64,000 nt of DNA from Bacteroidales bacterium. GTDB lineage: Bacteria > Bacteroidota > Bacteroidia > Bacteroidales > UBA4417. The DNA lies in the NCBI GenBank assembly GCA_016707705.1, contig JADJHD010000020.1, positions 62,001 through 126,000 of the forward strand. Direction: 5' to 3'. Below the pieces are notes generated by a model. The model did no database searches. It was not told the origin of the DNA and worked only from the letters and a program-made list of their open reading frames with translations. Position numbers and translations under genes: made by a program. Shown one piece after another: positions 51,390-59,619 of the stretch. The first letter of the stretch is position 1; each line of letters opens with the position of its first letter.

Positions 51390-53105
51390 ATGACACCCGA
51401 TCTTACTGAAATCTACCGACTACAAAAGGAAATTGACAGGCTGAACGAAGAGAACCAGGCCCTGAAAGCAGACTTCCAAAAAGTGCAGGATTTTGAAGCT
51501 CTCAAATCAGGAGCTGACGAAATCAGGAGTCTGGCTGAAAAAGCAAACCGCATACAGACTGATTTTCTTTCGATGATGAGTCATGAAATCCGTACTCCTA
51601 TGAATGGAGTTGTTGGAATGACAAGTCTCCTCCTTGACACCAAGCTTACACCAGAACAGCACAACTACCTTGAGACCCTGAGAGTTAGCGCAGACAATCT
51701 CATGGGTATCATCAATGATATTCTTGACTTTTCGAAGATTGAATCTGACAAGCTCACACTTGACAACAATTCATTTGAGCTAAGAAGATGCATTGAAGAA
51801 TCCCTGGATGTTTATGCCCAGAAAGCCATTGATAAGGGAGTAGACCTGTTGTACATGTTACAGCCTGATGTTCCACCCTATCTTGTTGGTGATATGAAGC
51901 GCCTGAGGCAGGTTATTGGTAATCTCGTAAACAATGCCATCAAATTTACCGATGAGGGTGAAATCTTTATTTCTGCCGAGAAAGGTGTTGAAACTAAAGA
52001 GTATTGTGAAATATTGTTTTCAGTAAAGGATAGTGGAATAGGTATCCCCAGGGATAAACTTTCCCAGATTTTTGAAGCGTTCACACAGGGTGAATCCTTC
52101 GCAAACCGCAGATATGGCGGAACCGGTTTAGGTCTGGCAATTGCCCGACACATAATAGGTTTAATGGATGGCAGAATGTGGGCTGAAAGCACTCCCGGCA
52201 AGGGGTCAACATTCTATTTCTCAGCGAAATTGAAAATTGCAGAAACACCTACAACCAAATTATATATCCGCGGACAAATTCCAGAATTGCGCAATAACCG
52301 AGTATTGGTTGTTGACAGTGACCAAACCACCCGTCAGATATTCAGTGTTCAATTTGATTCCTGGGGAATGAAGGCATTCAATGCTGCTTCAGCCAAGGAA
52401 GCACTGCAAACCATACATAGTGAGGACACTTACTTTGACCTTGGAATTATTGACATGCAATTACCTGATATGACAGGAATTGAATTAGCCAAGGCCATTA
52501 AGGAAATACCATTCAAAGGCGATATTCCATTTGTTCTCATCTCATCTGTTGGTAAAATAAGCAATCTTCCTCCAGAGTTATTTGACGCACAATTGACCAA
52601 GCCAGTAAAACTGGCTGAACTCTTTGACCTGGTATTGAGTGTTATTGCTGAAGCTCGAAATAAGAAGAAACTTGAAGCAGATCACAACTTCGACAAGAAG
52701 CTTTCTGACAAGTTGCCTTTAAACATTCTGCTTGCTGAAGATAATTACACCAATCAGGAGCTCGTGATTACCCTCATGCGTAAAATGGGATACAATATTG
52801 ATTCCGTCGATAATGGCCGAAAGGTATTGGACATGATGGAAACCAAGAAGTATGACATTATCCTCATGGATGTTCAAATGCCAATCATGAATGGCATGGA
52901 AGCTACTTCTGCAATTAATGAACAATACCCCGAAGGAGAACGTCCATATATCATTGCAATCACTGCCAATGCGATGCCTGGTGACAGAGAACGCTTTCTG
53001 GAAGCAGGAATGGTTGACTATTTAAGTAAACCTATTCGCTTTAAGGATGTACAAGAAGTATTGGTTCGTTGGGGACGTAAAGTTCATGCCAATAACGGGC
53101 TCTAA
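51390..53105 (+). CDS. Soluble hybrid histidine kinase with two receiver domains
   Basis: This protein of about 571 residues begins with a coiled coil (LQKEIDRLNEENQALK), then HisKA (SMMSHEIRTPMNGVVG), HATPase_c (KDSGIGIPRD, YGGTGLGLAIA) and two receivers. The first (about 300-420) has an Asp in IIDMQLPD and Lys in TKPVK, so it may be active; the second (about 440-565) has LAEDNYTN, LMDVQMPIMNG and LSKPI. It has no membrane segment or sensor domain, so its input must come through the coiled coil or another protein. No output domain is present. Confidence 0.93.
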   Translation: MTPDLTEIYRLQKEIDRLNEENQALKADFQKVQDFEALKSGADEIRSLAEKANRIQTDFLSMMSHEIRTPMNGVVGMTSLLLDTKLTPEQHNYLETLRVSADNLMGIINDILDFSKIESDKLTLDNNSFELRRCIEESLDVYAQKAIDKGVDLLYMLQPDVPPYLVGDMKRLRQVIGNLVNNAIKFTDEGEIFISAEKGVETKEYCEILFSVKDSGIGIPRDKLSQIFEAFTQGESFANRRYGGTGLGLAIARHIIGLMDGRMWAESTPGKGSTFYFSAKLKIAETPTTKLYIRGQIPELRNNRVLVVDSDQTTRQIFSVQFDSWGMKAFNAASAKEALQTIHSEDTYFDLGIIDMQLPDMTGIELAKAIKEIPFKGDIPFVLISSVGKISNLPPELFDAQLTKPVKLAELFDLVLSVIAEARNKKKLEADHNFDKKLSDKLPLNILLAEDNYTNQELVITLMRKMGYNIDSVDNGRKVLDMMETKKYDIILMDVQMPIMNGMEATSAINEQYPEGERPYIIAITANAMPGDRERFLEAGMVDYLSKPIRFKDVQEVLVRWGRKVHANNGL

Positions 53106-53382
53106 TACTTCATGCAGTAATACAGGTTATATTTCCGTGTAATTCTGCTATTGCAAGTGATTAAAGTTCATGCATGCCTATGATCTGAGCATCAGAAAAG
53201 CTTTGTAAATGATTACATAAGAAATCTGTTGAGTTCCTCAACATTACTAATGTATATCTGTTTATTACTTTAAGATGCGAGCCAAAACTTGTCTCCAATC
53301 CATATTTGACGTATACAGTCGCCAGTATCCGAAATCTTCCGTCATTTAAAATTTAGCAGTCAAAACCCAATCCAGTATACAA

Positions 53383-53727
53383 ATGATTCCGAATGATTTA
53401 GAAGAAGCCACTGGCCGGATCCTGACCCAGAAAGATTACCAGGCATTCCTGAACGTTTATATACAGCAATCAAACCGTAAGGAATATTTAAAATACCTTT
53501 ACAAGCTGTTCAGGGAATATAATGAGAACTTTCTGGGAACCTTCTACAAGACTGCAAACGATCGTCTGAGCAAGGAATATGTTCGTTTGCATGAATTGCT
53601 TGCCAGTAATCCTGATATGGGAAGCAGTGAACTGATTGTTATTACCGAGTTAAAGCAATTGGTAAATGATGTTCTGAAAGATGCAACTCTTATACAGGAT
53701 GAAGAAGAGCGGATTTCTGAGAGTTGA
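53383..53727 (+). CDS. Hypothetical protein, small and charged
   Basis: This 114-residue protein is largely helical, with many Glu, Lys and Tyr residues (SNRKEYLKYLYKLFREYNE), and no signal peptide or membrane segment. It follows the hybrid kinase gene by 277 bases and has no obvious regulatory link. The family is not recognised. It is kept as a gene because of its clean start and stop and its coding-like composition. Confidence 0.6.
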   Translation: MIPNDLEEATGRILTQKDYQAFLNVYIQQSNRKEYLKYLYKLFREYNENFLGTFYKTANDRLSKEYVRLHELLASNPDMGSSELIVITELKQLVNDVLKDATLIQDEEERISES

Positions 53728-53919
53728 TTATTTACAGTACAAATTCTAGTACCTCCCTCTAATCCGGAAGCTTGATAGTTCCGGAATTTTAAACTTTACT
53801 TTTCCCAACTTGTTATTTAGTTAATCAGAGTGCCTCAGATTCGGTACTCCGGATATGTTTTGTCCAGATTTTTTCCGGAGCATCTTATTCTGCTGATTTT
53901 AACCTTGAATGCCCAACTT

Positions 53920-55041
53920 ATGAGAAGCCTTGCCATTGTTTTAGTTTCGATGTTCCTTGTTATTGGGTTCTGTATTGGCAAGGTATCAGGTCAGGATTCA
54001 AAACCATTTACTCAGTATTCAGACCATAAGCGAATTCCAGGTTACCATTCTCTCAAGCTGAAGAATCCTCAGGTGTTTCAAGGGAATAAGAGAACCCGTA
54101 AATATTTCGAAGGCTGGTATTTCAAGATGGTTTCAGGAGATGGGAAAGCTGTTCTTTCAGTGATTCCAGGAATATCTCTCTCAGAAGAAGGGAAAGATCA
54201 GCATGCCTTTATTCAGATAATTGATGGCAGAACAGCACTAACAGATTACTACATTTTTCCTGTTCAGGATTTTTACTTCTCAAGCGATAGTTTTGCAATA
54301 AGGATTGGAAATAATTATTTCTCAAAAGAGAAACTCATATTGGATATCAGTAATGACAGTACTTCTATTAGAGGTGAAATCCAAATGCGTAATCTAACAG
54401 AATTACCTGTCAGCAGCCATCTTAACACAGGAATAATGGGTTGGTACCGATTTGTTCCTTTCATGCAATGCTATCATGGCGTAGTCAGCCTGAATCATCA
54501 GCTTGAAGGAACAATCAGCATCAACAATAAAAAATATAGTTTCAGTGAGGGAAAAGGATACATCGAGAAAGACTGGGGAAGTTCCATGCCATCAGCCTGG
54601 ATATGGATGCAGTCCAATAATTTTGGGCAGAATAATACCTCACTAATGCTTTCTGTCGCTCACATTCCCTGGCTTGGAAGCAGCTTTACAGGATTTCTTG
54701 GTTTCCTTTTGTATAATGGGAAGATACATCGATTTGCGACTTACACACACGCGAAAATAAATATCCAAACATTCGGTCCAGACAGCCTATCGATATTAAT
54801 TAATGATAAAAAATATCAAATTTACATTGATGCCATCAGGTCCAAAAGTGGAATGCTGAAAGCGCCGATGAAAGGATCTATGGATAGGAGAATACCTGAA
54901 GGCATTGATGCCAAACTATTTTTGAGAGTATTTGATAAAAAAGGGATGCTGGTCTTAAGTGACAGTACGTCAATTGCAGGGCTTGAATTGGTAGGCGATG
55001 TACAAACATTAATCAGAAAAGAGAGAAAGAAACAACGATAA
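53920..55041 (+). CDS. Exported tocopherol-cyclase-like protein
   Basis: This 373-residue protein has a signal peptide from the ATG at 53920 (MRSLAIVLVSMFLVIGFCIG) and the hallmarks of the tocopherol-cyclase-like fold: RKYFEGWYFKMV, GYIEKDWGSSMPSAWIWMQSNNF. Plants use the family to close tocopherol rings. Here the export signal and organism make tocopherol synthesis unlikely, so the reaction is unknown. The longer frame from a GTG at 53830 is less probable. Confidence 0.8.
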   Translation: MRSLAIVLVSMFLVIGFCIGKVSGQDSKPFTQYSDHKRIPGYHSLKLKNPQVFQGNKRTRKYFEGWYFKMVSGDGKAVLSVIPGISLSEEGKDQHAFIQIIDGRTALTDYYIFPVQDFYFSSDSFAIRIGNNYFSKEKLILDISNDSTSIRGEIQMRNLTELPVSSHLNTGIMGWYRFVPFMQCYHGVVSLNHQLEGTISINNKKYSFSEGKGYIEKDWGSSMPSAWIWMQSNNFGQNNTSLMLSVAHIPWLGSSFTGFLGFLLYNGKIHRFATYTHAKINIQTFGPDSLSILINDKKYQIYIDAIRSKSGMLKAPMKGSMDRRIPEGIDAKLFLRVFDKKGMLVLSDSTSIAGLELVGDVQTLIRKERKKQR

Positions 55042-55164
55042 TTAAAACAGGAGCAACCAAGTTGCTATATGTCAGAAATTATAAGCTTTCACGAATAATA
55101 AAATAAGTAATGCTTTATAATTTTAGTTTTTAAAATCATGGTTTAAATCCAATCACTGAAATAA

Positions 55165-55184
55165 AAAAAGCCCGTAAGGGCTTT
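55165..55184. terminator. Terminator at the distal end of the tRNA/GIY-YIG array
   Basis: AAAGCCC and GGGCTTT pair around GTAA. On the minus strand it is followed by a T run, so it ends the array transcript. The plus-strand T run is shorter but may also stop the tocopherol-cyclase-like transcript. Confidence 0.8.
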
Positions 55185-55191
55185 TATAATG

Positions 55192-55283
55192 TAGCGGGGA
55201 CGATCCGCCGGAGGCGGAGAACTCGCGTCCGCCCAGGCGGATATGAATCCGACGCTCTAACCAACTTTACTAAGTCGTCCTGG
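55192..55283 (-). pseudogene. Degenerate tRNA-Met-like segment 6 (most distal)
   Basis: On the minus strand this keeps parts of the tRNA-Met core, including GTTAGAGCGTCGGATTCAT, but the T-loop region is replaced by TCCGCCTCCGGCGGA and the variable region by TCCGCCTGGGCGGA. The D-arm sequence is changed (AGTAAAGTTGG) relative to other copies. The 5' end reads CCAGGACGA, not the acceptor strand of the intact gene. It should not give a working tRNA. Confidence 0.75.
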
Positions 55284-55324
55284 TAATAATTGCTGAATTG
55301 ATTTCAAGATTAAATGATGTCAGA

Positions 55325-55585
55325 TCAAAGCTTGATCCGACTTTCAATTAAAGAATGAATCCATTGCCTGCCATGACCGGACTTTAAATCCTTTTCTCGA
55401 AGCATAGCTTTCCCCTTTTCTTCATAAAATTCACAATGAATCACATGCCAGAGACGATATCGAATTGTCCAGCCTTTTTTGGAAAAAATATTGTGTGAGT
55501 GAAAGCGGGAGATTAAATCTGAGGTGTAACCAATGTAAATCTTACCACTCCGAAAGGAGTATAAAACGTAAACACAGAATATCAT
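55325..55585 (-). CDS. GIY-YIG endonuclease, array copy E
   Basis: This 86-residue protein is a minimal GIY-YIG nuclease domain. The GIY element appears as VYVLYS, the YIG element as IYIGYTSDL with the catalytic Arg in SRFHSHN, and the metal-binding Glu in AMLREKDLKSG. It is the most distal of five copies, with Leu instead of Pro in YRLWH, and Ile at the HNIFS position. No DNA-binding extension is present. Such small proteins are common in Bacteroidota and of unknown role. Confidence 0.9.
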   Translation of the reverse strand: MIFCVYVLYSFRSGKIYIGYTSDLISRFHSHNIFSKKGWTIRYRLWHVIHCEFYEEKGKAMLREKDLKSGHGRQWIHSLIESRIKL

Positions 55586-55607
55586 AAAATCTGGATATGA
55601 AAAAAAG

Positions 55608-55699
55608 TAGCGGGGACGATCCGCCGGAGGCGGAGAACTCGTGTCCGCCCAGGCGGATATGAATCCGACACTCTAACCTACTTGGCTAAGTCGTCCTGG
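55608..55699 (-). pseudogene. Degenerate tRNA-Met-like segment 5
   Basis: It has the same plan as the other degenerate copies: palindromes TCCGCC-N3-GGCGGA and TCCGCC-N2-GGCGGA in place of the T-loop and variable regions, an anticodon-arm remnant containing CAT, and a 5' half starting CCAGGACGACTTAGCC. A G-to-A change interrupts the GTCGG strand (TGTCGG on the minus strand). Confidence 0.75.
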
Positions 55700-55740
55700 T
55701 ATTAATTGCGGCATTGATTTCAAGATTGAATGATGTCAAA

Positions 55741-56001
55741 TCAAAGCTTGATCATACTTTCAATTAAAGAATGAATCCATTGCCTGCCATGACCAGACTT
55801 TAAATCTTTTTCTCGAAGCATAGCTTCCCCCTTTTCTTCATAAAATTCACAATGAATCACATGCCAGGGACGATATCGAATTGTCCAGCCTTTTTTGGAA
55901 AACTGATTGTGTGAATGAAATCGGGAAATTAAATCTGAGGTGAAACCAATGTAAATCTTACCACTCCGAAAGGAGTATAAAACGTAAACACAGAATATCA
56001 T
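55741..56001 (-). CDS. GIY-YIG endonuclease, array copy D
   Basis: This 86-residue copy differs from copy C by one residue (Gln for Leu in HNQFS), showing very recent duplication. VYVLYS, IYIGFTSDLISR and the Glu of AMLREKD are intact. It lies about 22 bases after the 3' end of the preceding tRNA-like segment, with no Shine-Dalgarno sequence. Confidence 0.9.
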   Translation of the reverse strand: MIFCVYVLYSFRSGKIYIGFTSDLISRFHSHNQFSKKGWTIRYRPWHVIHCEFYEEKGEAMLREKDLKSGHGRQWIHSLIESMIKL

Positions 56002-56022
56002 AAAATCTGGATATAAAAAAAG

Positions 56023-56114
56023 TAGCGGGGATGATCCGCCGGAGGCGGAGAACTCGTGTCCGCCCAGGCGGATATGAATCCGACGCTTTAACCAACTTGG
56101 CTAAGTCGTCCTGG
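56023..56114 (-). pseudogene. Degenerate tRNA-Met-like segment 4
   Basis: It carries both palindromic inserts, as in copies 2, 5 and 6. The acceptor-side strand shows a C-to-T change (ATCATCCCC on the minus strand instead of GTCCCC context), and TAAAGCG replaces TAGAGCG. Confidence 0.75.
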
Positions 56115-56155
56115 TAATAATTGCGGCATTGATTTCAAGATTGAATGATGTCAAA

Positions 56156-56416
56156 TCAAAGCTTGATCATACTTTCAATTAAAGAATGAATCCATTGCCT
56201 GCCATGACCAGACTTTAAATCCTTTTCTCGAAGCATAGCTTCCCCCTTTTCTTCATAAAATTCACAATGAATCACATGCCAGGGACGATATCGAATTGTC
56301 CAGCCTTTTTTGGAAAAAAGATTGTGTGAATGAAATCGGGAAATTAAATCTGAGGTGAAACCAATGTAAATCTTACCACTCCGAAAGGAGTATAAAACGT
56401 AAACACAGAATATCAT
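56156..56416 (-). CDS. GIY-YIG endonuclease, array copy C
   Basis: This 86-residue GIY-YIG domain is nearly identical to copies B and D. All catalytic residues are conserved (Tyr, Tyr, Arg, Glu). It sits directly downstream, on the minus strand, of tRNA-like segment 3, the least damaged of the degenerate copies. Confidence 0.9.
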   Translation of the reverse strand: MIFCVYVLYSFRSGKIYIGFTSDLISRFHSHNLFSKKGWTIRYRPWHVIHCEFYEEKGEAMLREKDLKSGHGRQWIHSLIESMIKL

Positions 56417-56438
56417 AAAATCTGGATATGAAAAAAAG

Positions 56439-56521
56439 TAGCGGGGACGAGATTTGAACTCGTGTCCGCCTCAGGCGGATATGAATCCGACGCTCTAACC
56501 AACTTGGCTAAGTCGTCCTGG
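56439..56521 (-). pseudogene. Degenerate tRNA-Met-like segment 3 (single insert)
   Basis: This copy keeps the intact T-arm (CGAGTTCAAATCTCG) and 3' acceptor strand, with only one palindrome (TCCGCCTGAGGCGGA) in the variable region. The anticodon loop can no longer form properly because the palindrome replaces the 3' side of the anticodon stem. The 5' strand GGACGA can pair perfectly with TCGTCC in the 3' half instead of the normal acceptor pairing. Confidence 0.75.
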
Positions 56522-56562
56522 TAATAATTGCTGCATTGAATTCAAGATTAAATGATGTCAGA

Positions 56563-56823
56563 TCAAAGCTTGATCTGACTTTCAATTAGAGAATGAATCC
56601 ATTGCCTGCCATGACCGGACTTTAAATCCTTTTCTCGAAGCATAGCTTCCCCCTTTTCTTCATAAAATTCACAATGAATCACATGCCAGGGACGATATCG
56701 AATTGTCCAGCCTTTTTTGGAAAAAAGATTGTGTGAGTGAAAGCGGGAGATTAAATCTGAGGTGTAACCAATGTAAATCTTACCACTCCGAAAGGAGTAT
56801 AAAACGTAAACACAGAATATCAT
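56563..56823 (-). CDS. GIY-YIG endonuclease, array copy B
   Basis: This 86-residue copy differs from copy C at Tyr/Phe in YIGYTS and Gln/Met near the end. Catalytic residues are intact. It follows segment 2 on the minus strand. Confidence 0.9.
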   Translation of the reverse strand: MIFCVYVLYSFRSGKIYIGYTSDLISRFHSHNLFSKKGWTIRYRPWHVIHCEFYEEKGEAMLREKDLKSGHGRQWIHSLIESQIKL

Positions 56824-56845
56824 AAAATCTGGATATGAAAAAAAG

Positions 56846-56937
56846 TAGCGGGGATGATCCGTCGGAGGCGAAGAACTCGTGTCCGCCCAGGCGGATATGA
56901 ATCCGACGCTCTAACCAACTTGGCTAAGTCGTCCTGG
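56846..56937 (-). pseudogene. Degenerate tRNA-Met-like segment 2
   Basis: It has two palindromic inserts, the first already decayed (TCCGTCGGAGGCGAA on the plus strand), and the changed 5' half CCAGGACGACTTAGCC. The decay suggests this insert is older than those in segments 4-6. Confidence 0.75.
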
Positions 56938-56978
56938 TAATAATTGCTGCATTGATTTCAAGATTAAATGATGTCAGA

Positions 56979-57239
56979 TCAAAGCTTGATCCGACTTTCA
57001 ATTAAAGAATGAATCCATTGCCTGCCATGACCGGACTTTAAATCCTTTTCTCGAAGCATAGCTTTCCCCTTTTCTTCATAAAATTCACAATGAATCACAT
57101 GCCAGGGACGAAAACGGACAGTCCAGCCCTTTGTAGAAAACTGATTGTGTGAATGAAATCGGGAAATTAAATCTGAGGTAAAGCCAATGTAGATTTTTTC
57201 ACTCCTGAAGGAGTACAACACGTAGACACAGAATAACAT
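56979..57239 (-). CDS. GIY-YIG endonuclease, array copy A (adjacent to the intact tRNA)
   Basis: This 86-residue copy is the most diverged (MLFCVYVLYSFRSEKIYIG, FSTKGWTVRFRPW), yet keeps all catalytic residues, so it may be the founder. It starts 21 bases after the 3' end of the intact tRNA-Met on the minus strand. A role in targeting or processing the tRNA region is a guess. Confidence 0.9.
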   Translation of the reverse strand: MLFCVYVLYSFRSEKIYIGFTSDLISRFHSHNQFSTKGWTVRFRPWHVIHCEFYEEKGKAMLREKDLKSGHGRQWIHSLIESRIKL

Positions 57240-57260
57240 AAAATTTGGATAAAAAAAAAG

Positions 57261-57334
57261 TAGCGGGGACGAGATTTGAACTCGTGACCTTCGGGTTATG
57301 AATCCGACGCTCTAACCAACTGAGCTACCCCGCC
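57261..57334 (-). tRNA. tRNA-Met (CAT), elongator type
   Basis: The minus strand folds as a complete tRNA of 74 bases. The acceptor is GGCGGGG with CCCCGCT (a G-U pair at the end) and discriminator A. The D-arm is GCTC...GAGC, the anticodon loop is TTCATAA with anticodon CAT, and the T-arm is ACGAG-TTCAAAT-CTCGT. CCA is not encoded. The normal acceptor pairing and lack of initiator features favour elongator Met; a lysidine-modified Ile2 cannot be ruled out by sequence alone. Confidence 0.92.
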
Positions 57335-57406
57335 ATTACAAATGCTAAAATCCGCCCTTTTGACACAACAATTGCAAATAAAGCAACAGATCTGTATTCG
57401 GGGCTG

Positions 57407-57436
57407 CAAAATTAGAAATTATTCTTAAACTTGCAA
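57407..57436 (-). promoter_or_regulatory. Bacteroidota-type promoter of the tRNA-Met/GIY-YIG transcript
   Basis: On the minus strand TTG (57436-57434) and TAATTTTG (57414-57407) are 19 bases apart, an exact fit to TTG-N19-TAnnTTTG. Initiation near 57400 gives a leader of about 65 bases before the tRNA. Confidence 0.55.
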
Positions 57437-57454
57437 TCCCCGAATTCAATTTTA

Positions 57455-58591
57455 CTAAATTTCCTCTTCAGTGTACTTGTAAATTATACCCCGTTCCTTA
57501 AGTCCGCTTAAGATAAATGGAAGAGCATCAGGGTTTTGAACAAGCATTTCAGGAGCATTTATTCCCGGATTCTTAAATTTACCTTCAAGGAGAAGACGAG
57601 CTGCCATAGTACCAGTGTAACCGGTTGTTCTTGCCATTGAATGAACCTGGGTCTCCGGGTCGTATTTATCAATTAATGTGTAACTTAACTTCATATTCTT
57701 TCCATTTCGCATACCACAGACAGATATCAGCATAACTGTAATATCAACTTCTCCTTCGGTAAGTTTAATCATTGGAAAGAGAAGCTTTGCTGTTACATCA
57801 ATTGGTCTTATTGACTGACCATTTATTACAACCGGAGTCGTATTGAAAAAACCAGTTTCCCGTAAAATCCGCATCTTCTCAACATGACCCGGGTACCTTA
57901 AGGTTTTCTCAATCATATTGGGAACGTCAAGGGTACTTAACAACGAGCGAAGTCCATCGCTATTGAAGGATTCAACCTGCCCAAAACCTTCAATGTCCAT
58001 GAGCTCAACATCGGTTAATGCCGGCATTACCACTTCCTTGCCATTAACCCTGAAACGTGCGGGCCTGGTATATTCTTCAATTACATCAATTGGAGAAAAG
58101 ACTGCCTTGTACTCATAAGGCCACGACCTCACACTTGGCAAGCCTCCTACATATATTTTAACATCATCCGCCCTGTCGAGCTGGGTAACCAGATATGCCG
58201 AAAGAAGGTTGCTCATTCCGGGAGCTACACCAATATCACAAATAGCTGTGACATTTTTTTCCTTAGCCAGTGTATCAAGCTCCATGAAGTCCTCAGGAGC
58301 AAACGTGATATCAATAATAGGCGTCCCGGCTTCAATTACTGCTTTAAGAGTCTGATGTCCAAGAAATCCGGGAACAGCGCTAACCACTATATCATAACCT
58401 GAAGCGAGTTTCCGAACCATTTTTGAATCGGACAAATCAAGTCGCAAAGTAGTTAGCTTATATTTTGCTGATAACCGATCTAATGCAGTTGGATCTATGT
58501 CAGCAACAGTAATTGTATGAATATTGTCTTTTGCCAGATCGGCAGCCATGGGACCGCCTACCAGGCCAGCACCCAATACAAGGATTCGCAT
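57455..58591 (-). CDS. Saccharopine-dehydrogenase-like oxidoreductase
   Basis: This 378-residue enzyme has an N-terminal Rossmann fold (VLGAGLVGGPMAADLA, then Asp in VADIDP) and the catalytic-domain pattern of the saccharopine/lysine dehydrogenase family (CDIGVAPGMSNLLSAY, VGGLP, TGYTGTMAARLLLEGK). Substrate could be saccharopine, lysine or a related amino acid; context does not decide. It is followed by the tRNA array and preceded by an EamA transporter gene on the same strand. Confidence 0.88.
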   Translation of the reverse strand: MRILVLGAGLVGGPMAADLAKDNIHTITVADIDPTALDRLSAKYKLTTLRLDLSDSKMVRKLASGYDIVVSAVPGFLGHQTLKAVIEAGTPIIDITFAPEDFMELDTLAKEKNVTAICDIGVAPGMSNLLSAYLVTQLDRADDVKIYVGGLPSVRSWPYEYKAVFSPIDVIEEYTRPARFRVNGKEVVMPALTDVELMDIEGFGQVESFNSDGLRSLLSTLDVPNMIEKTLRYPGHVEKMRILRETGFFNTTPVVINGQSIRPIDVTAKLLFPMIKLTEGEVDITVMLISVCGMRNGKNMKLSYTLIDKYDPETQVHSMARTTGYTGTMAARLLLEGKFKNPGINAPEMLVQNPDALPFILSGLKERGIIYKYTEEEI

Positions 58592-58617
58592 CGGTTGAGT
58601 TTTTAGTTTATTTTTAA

Positions 58618-59553
58618 TTAAACACTACTATTAATAGTTCTTTCCTTACTGATTAACAGTTTAATACTGGGGTATTGGGACACCACTATTCCAGCCATTA
58701 CCACAGCCATCCCCAATATCTTGATCCAGGTAAATCTCTCTGAAAGTACAAAATATGAAAAGACCGCTGTAAAGATGGGAATAAGATTGGTAAGTATGTT
58801 GGATCTTATCACACCTATTTCCTTGATTGAAATAATGTAGAACAGGTACGAAAGGGTTGAAGCAAAAAATGACAGTTGTAAAAGAGATGTAATCACCTTT
58901 ATATCAGGACTTACGCCCAGAAAGGTTTTCAAATCGAATACCAGGAAGAGTGGAAGAAAGTAAAGAGCTCCCAAAAGATTCTGCATGAGGATAATTGTCA
59001 CCGGATTGTATGAGAAGGCAAGTTTCTTGATTACAACAGTGTATGCTACGGCAGCAAGGACAGCAGCAAAAAGCAACATTACTCCTTTTAATGAAGCAGA
59101 TACAGAGAAATCCGGATTAATAAGCATCAAAAGTATACCTGCAAAGGAAAAGAGTATACCTATTATTATCTCCCTGCTTATTTTCTCCCTGACAAAGAAA
59201 TATGCAGCAATCGGACTAAAAAGTGGAATTGTAGAGATAATAACTGCAGAAACCGAAGAGGAAACCATCGTAAGCCCGAAGCTCTCGCCCAGGAAGTAAC
59301 AGAATGGCTGTGTAAACGCGAGAAGAAGGAACCACTTCATATCCTTGCGTGCTATTTTTTGAAAGGACCTACCAATCAACAGGAAGAGCAAAAGTATTGC
59401 TGATGAAATCAATAATCTCAGAAAAATAATGGTAATGGGTGTATATTGTACAATGACCAGTTTAAACCATACAAATGACAGCCCCCAAAATAGCATCGCA
59501 AGCATAGCCAGAAAGTATGCCCTCAGTGTCTTGAAGCTATTCTTCACCTCCAT
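58618..59553 (-). CDS. EamA/DMT-family transporter
   Basis: This 311-residue protein has ten predicted membrane helices as two EamA repeats (LAMLFWGLSFVWFKLV in the first, LFAAVLAAVAYTVVIKKLA in the second). It exports or imports small metabolites, often amino acids; substrate unknown. It lies 26 bases upstream of the saccharopine-dehydrogenase-like gene, so the two may form an operon. Confidence 0.9.
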   Translation of the reverse strand: MEVKNSFKTLRAYFLAMLAMLFWGLSFVWFKLVIVQYTPITIIFLRLLISSAILLLFLLIGRSFQKIARKDMKWFLLLAFTQPFCYFLGESFGLTMVSSSVSAVIISTIPLFSPIAAYFFVREKISREIIIGILFSFAGILLMLINPDFSVSASLKGVMLLFAAVLAAVAYTVVIKKLAFSYNPVTIILMQNLLGALYFLPLFLVFDLKTFLGVSPDIKVITSLLQLSFFASTLSYLFYIISIKEIGVIRSNILTNLIPIFTAVFSYFVLSERFTWIKILGMAVVMAGIVVSQYPSIKLLISKERTINSSV

Positions 59554-59619
59554 ATTCGATAAAAACCTAATACTCTTCCGATACTTTCCCGGAAGACAGT
59601 AGCATGTGAAAATACGGGA

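Larger units (their letters stand above)
55165..57436 (-). repeat. Tandem array of five tRNA-like/GIY-YIG units behind an intact tRNA-Met
   Basis: Reading on the minus strand, a promoter (57436-57407) is followed by an intact tRNA-Met(CAT), then five units of 407-416 bp, each a GIY-YIG gene and a degenerate tRNA-like segment, and finally a terminator. All ORFs and tRNA segments have the same orientation. Units adjacent in the middle are almost identical, while the unit next to the intact tRNA is most diverged, consistent with duplication outward from it. The whole block could be one transcript in which tRNA-like structures separate nuclease messages. Confidence 0.9.

Noticed and set aside
55190..57340. 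CRISPR-like array
   Set aside because: The repeats are about 415 bp, contain coding genes and tRNA-like sequence, and have no short repeat-spacer alternation.
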